From assembly GCA_016778985.1 (NCBI GenBank), contig JADHOM010000002.1, positions 1 to 64,000 on the forward strand: 64,000 nt of DNA, in the 5' to 3' direction. The stretch's first letter is position 1, and every line of letters starts with the position of its first letter. Both the position numbers and the translations under genes were made by a program. Shown here in pieces: positions 63,233 to 64,000 of the stretch. This stretch comes from Alphaproteobacteria bacterium (GTDB taxonomy: Bacteria; Pseudomonadota; Alphaproteobacteria; Puniceispirillales; UBA1172). The notes beneath the pieces are model-generated. The model was not told the origin of the DNA and did no database searches. It worked only from the letters and a program-made list of their open reading frames with translations.

Positions 63233-63925
63233 TTAAATTAACGCATCCGAACCGCGAACATAAAATGGCCGTATCGGTGGTGGGGGCGGCAAAATAGCTC
63301 TGATATCAGCAAACGGAAAACGCTTATCATGACGATAGGCTTCCATATAGTGACCATCTGGGGCATTCATTTGTGCCGCACGGAAACGGTTATGAACGCG
63401 CATCGCTTCAACAAATCGCTGCGGCTCTTGGCTTTCATGGGCCATAATTGCTGCTTCCTTGGCGCCCATATGAGATGTGATATCAACATAATATTCTGGC
63501 TCAAATCCTATTCCCATTAAAATATCGGCGAAAAGCAATGGACAGCGAAAGCCGGCCGCATCAGCAACAAAGCGCGATAGCGCCCGATGATCTGGATGAT
63601 AATCTTCGGGAGCATGGGTGATCACCAGATCAGGTTGATGGTCTAGAACAGCCTCACGAATAGATGCCCCAGCGCCTTGATGTGATGCTAATTGACCATC
63701 AGGCAATGCCAGCATAACAGGGGTACCTAACGCGACCAAACCTGACTTGGCTTCTGCTGCGCGTCTAGCGGCAAGCTCCGCCCCCGGTTGATCACCGCCT
63801 GCCGCCCCATCAGTTGCAACAATCAGCGTTAAGGTATCGCCGCGCGCATGACAGACCGACAGCATACCATACATAAAAATTTCCAAGTCATCAGGATGCG
63901 CCCCGATAGCAGTAATATGTGGCAT
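63233..63925 (-). CDS. PIG-L family deacetylase
   Basis: The 230-residue zinc deacetylase has AIGAHPDDLEIFMYG (HPDD zinc motif), VATDGAAGGDQPG and VITHAPEDYHPDHRALS. The family deacetylates N-acetylglucosamine-containing small molecules or glycolipids. Next to anmK and murQ a GlcNAc-derived recycling substrate is possible, but no link other than position is seen. Confidence 0.9.
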   Translation of the reverse strand: MPHITAIGAHPDDLEIFMYGMLSVCHARGDTLTLIVATDGAAGGDQPGAELAARRAAEAKSGLVALGTPVMLALPDGQLASHQGAGASIREAVLDHQPDLVITHAPEDYHPDHRALSRFVADAAGFRCPLLFADILMGIGFEPEYYVDITSHMGAKEAAIMAHESQEPQRFVEAMRVHNRFRAAQMNAPDGHYMEAYRHDKRFPFADIRAILPPPPPIRPFYVRGSDALI

Positions 63926-63979
63926 CTTTCCAATCCTCCAGGATCAGTTTAAGATATAATCATAACGAAAGGGGTCACA

Positions 63980-64000
63980 ATGACCAAGACTATTCCGATC
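63980..64000 (+). CDS. Start of an unidentified gene, cut by window end
   Basis: AAAGGGG lies 5 bases before an ATG followed by seven open codons (MTKTIPI) at the very end. Too short to name; it is divergent from the PIG-L gene. Confidence 0.4.

Noticed and set aside
1-64000. Mobile element, prophage or tRNA-linked island
   Set aside because: No transposase, integrase, terminal repeats or tRNA gene recognised; the T7-lysozyme-like amidase sits in a recycling cluster, not with phage genes.

Overview
The window looks like a chromosomal segment of a free-living, probably marine, alphaproteobacterium. The gene sets fit a SAR116 (Puniceispirillum-like) or related lineage: PuuD-type urate oxidation, XdhABC, a DUF4212-partnered symporter, heterotetrameric sarcosine oxidase, and the gene orders argH-lptM-lysA-zinc ribbon and chorismate mutase-hisC-tyrA. 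The lineage is an inference from gene content and moderate GC judged by eye; no marker gene was compared. I saw no rRNA, tRNA, CRISPR array, transposase, integrase or phage block. The window starts inside one gene and ends in the first codons of another.

Region 1 (1-16274) is a purine-to-ureide catabolic island. A minus-strand operon runs uraH, puuD, a BMP-type ABC importer (ATPase, two permeases, binding protein), xdhA, xdhB, xdhC. It faces the 3' end of a probable 8-oxoguanine deaminase. A divergent plus-strand operon runs puuE fused to OHCU decarboxylase, ureidoglycine aminohydrolase, ureidoglycolate lyase and an NCS2 permease, and ends at a strong terminator. Together they cover purine uptake, xanthine to urate, urate to allantoin, and ureidoglycine to glyoxylate; an allantoate amidohydrolase is not in the window. 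The divergent spacer carries four 25-bp tandem repeats. The permease has a TGA directly after its best-placed ATG.

Region 2 (16288-23164) holds a haloacid-dehalogenase-like hydrolase, an M24 peptidase, a YggT-like membrane protein, a sodium:solute symporter with its DUF4212 subunit, an unrecognised cytosolic protein, and two probable surface-glycan or transfer enzymes (GT25 and a methyltransferase).

Region 3 (23387-31472) is a nucleoside catabolic operon: PfkB sugar kinase, nucleoside hydrolase, a 2OG-Fe(II) oxygenase, a second complete BMP-type ABC importer, cytidine deaminase and a DUF2256 protein. The oxygenase in this setting is the best candidate for undescribed biochemistry.

Region 4 (31464-50138) is mostly housekeeping: an FAD oxidoreductase, DUF1127, small exported proteins, YggT, folD, a twin-TM protein, a cobalamin adenosyltransferase, etfBA, a TlpA-like thioredoxin, argH-lptM-lysA, the aromatic/histidine genes (chorismate mutase, hisC, tyrA), gloB, folB, a folM-like SDR and a NagD-like HAD.

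Region 5 (50257-64000) has an SDR, a class II aldolase-like protein, the soxBDAG sarcosine oxidase operon (with a delta subunit lacking the usual zinc cysteines), a glutathione peroxidase, a HAD phosphatase, and a cytosolic muropeptide-recycling group (T7-lysozyme-like amidase, NlpC/P60 peptidase, AmpG-like transporter, MurQ, AnmK), followed by a PIG-L deacetylase.

A pattern across the whole window is the repeated occurrence of short tandem duplications (12-25 bp) at gene ends and in spacers. Those inside genes have periods that are multiples of three.
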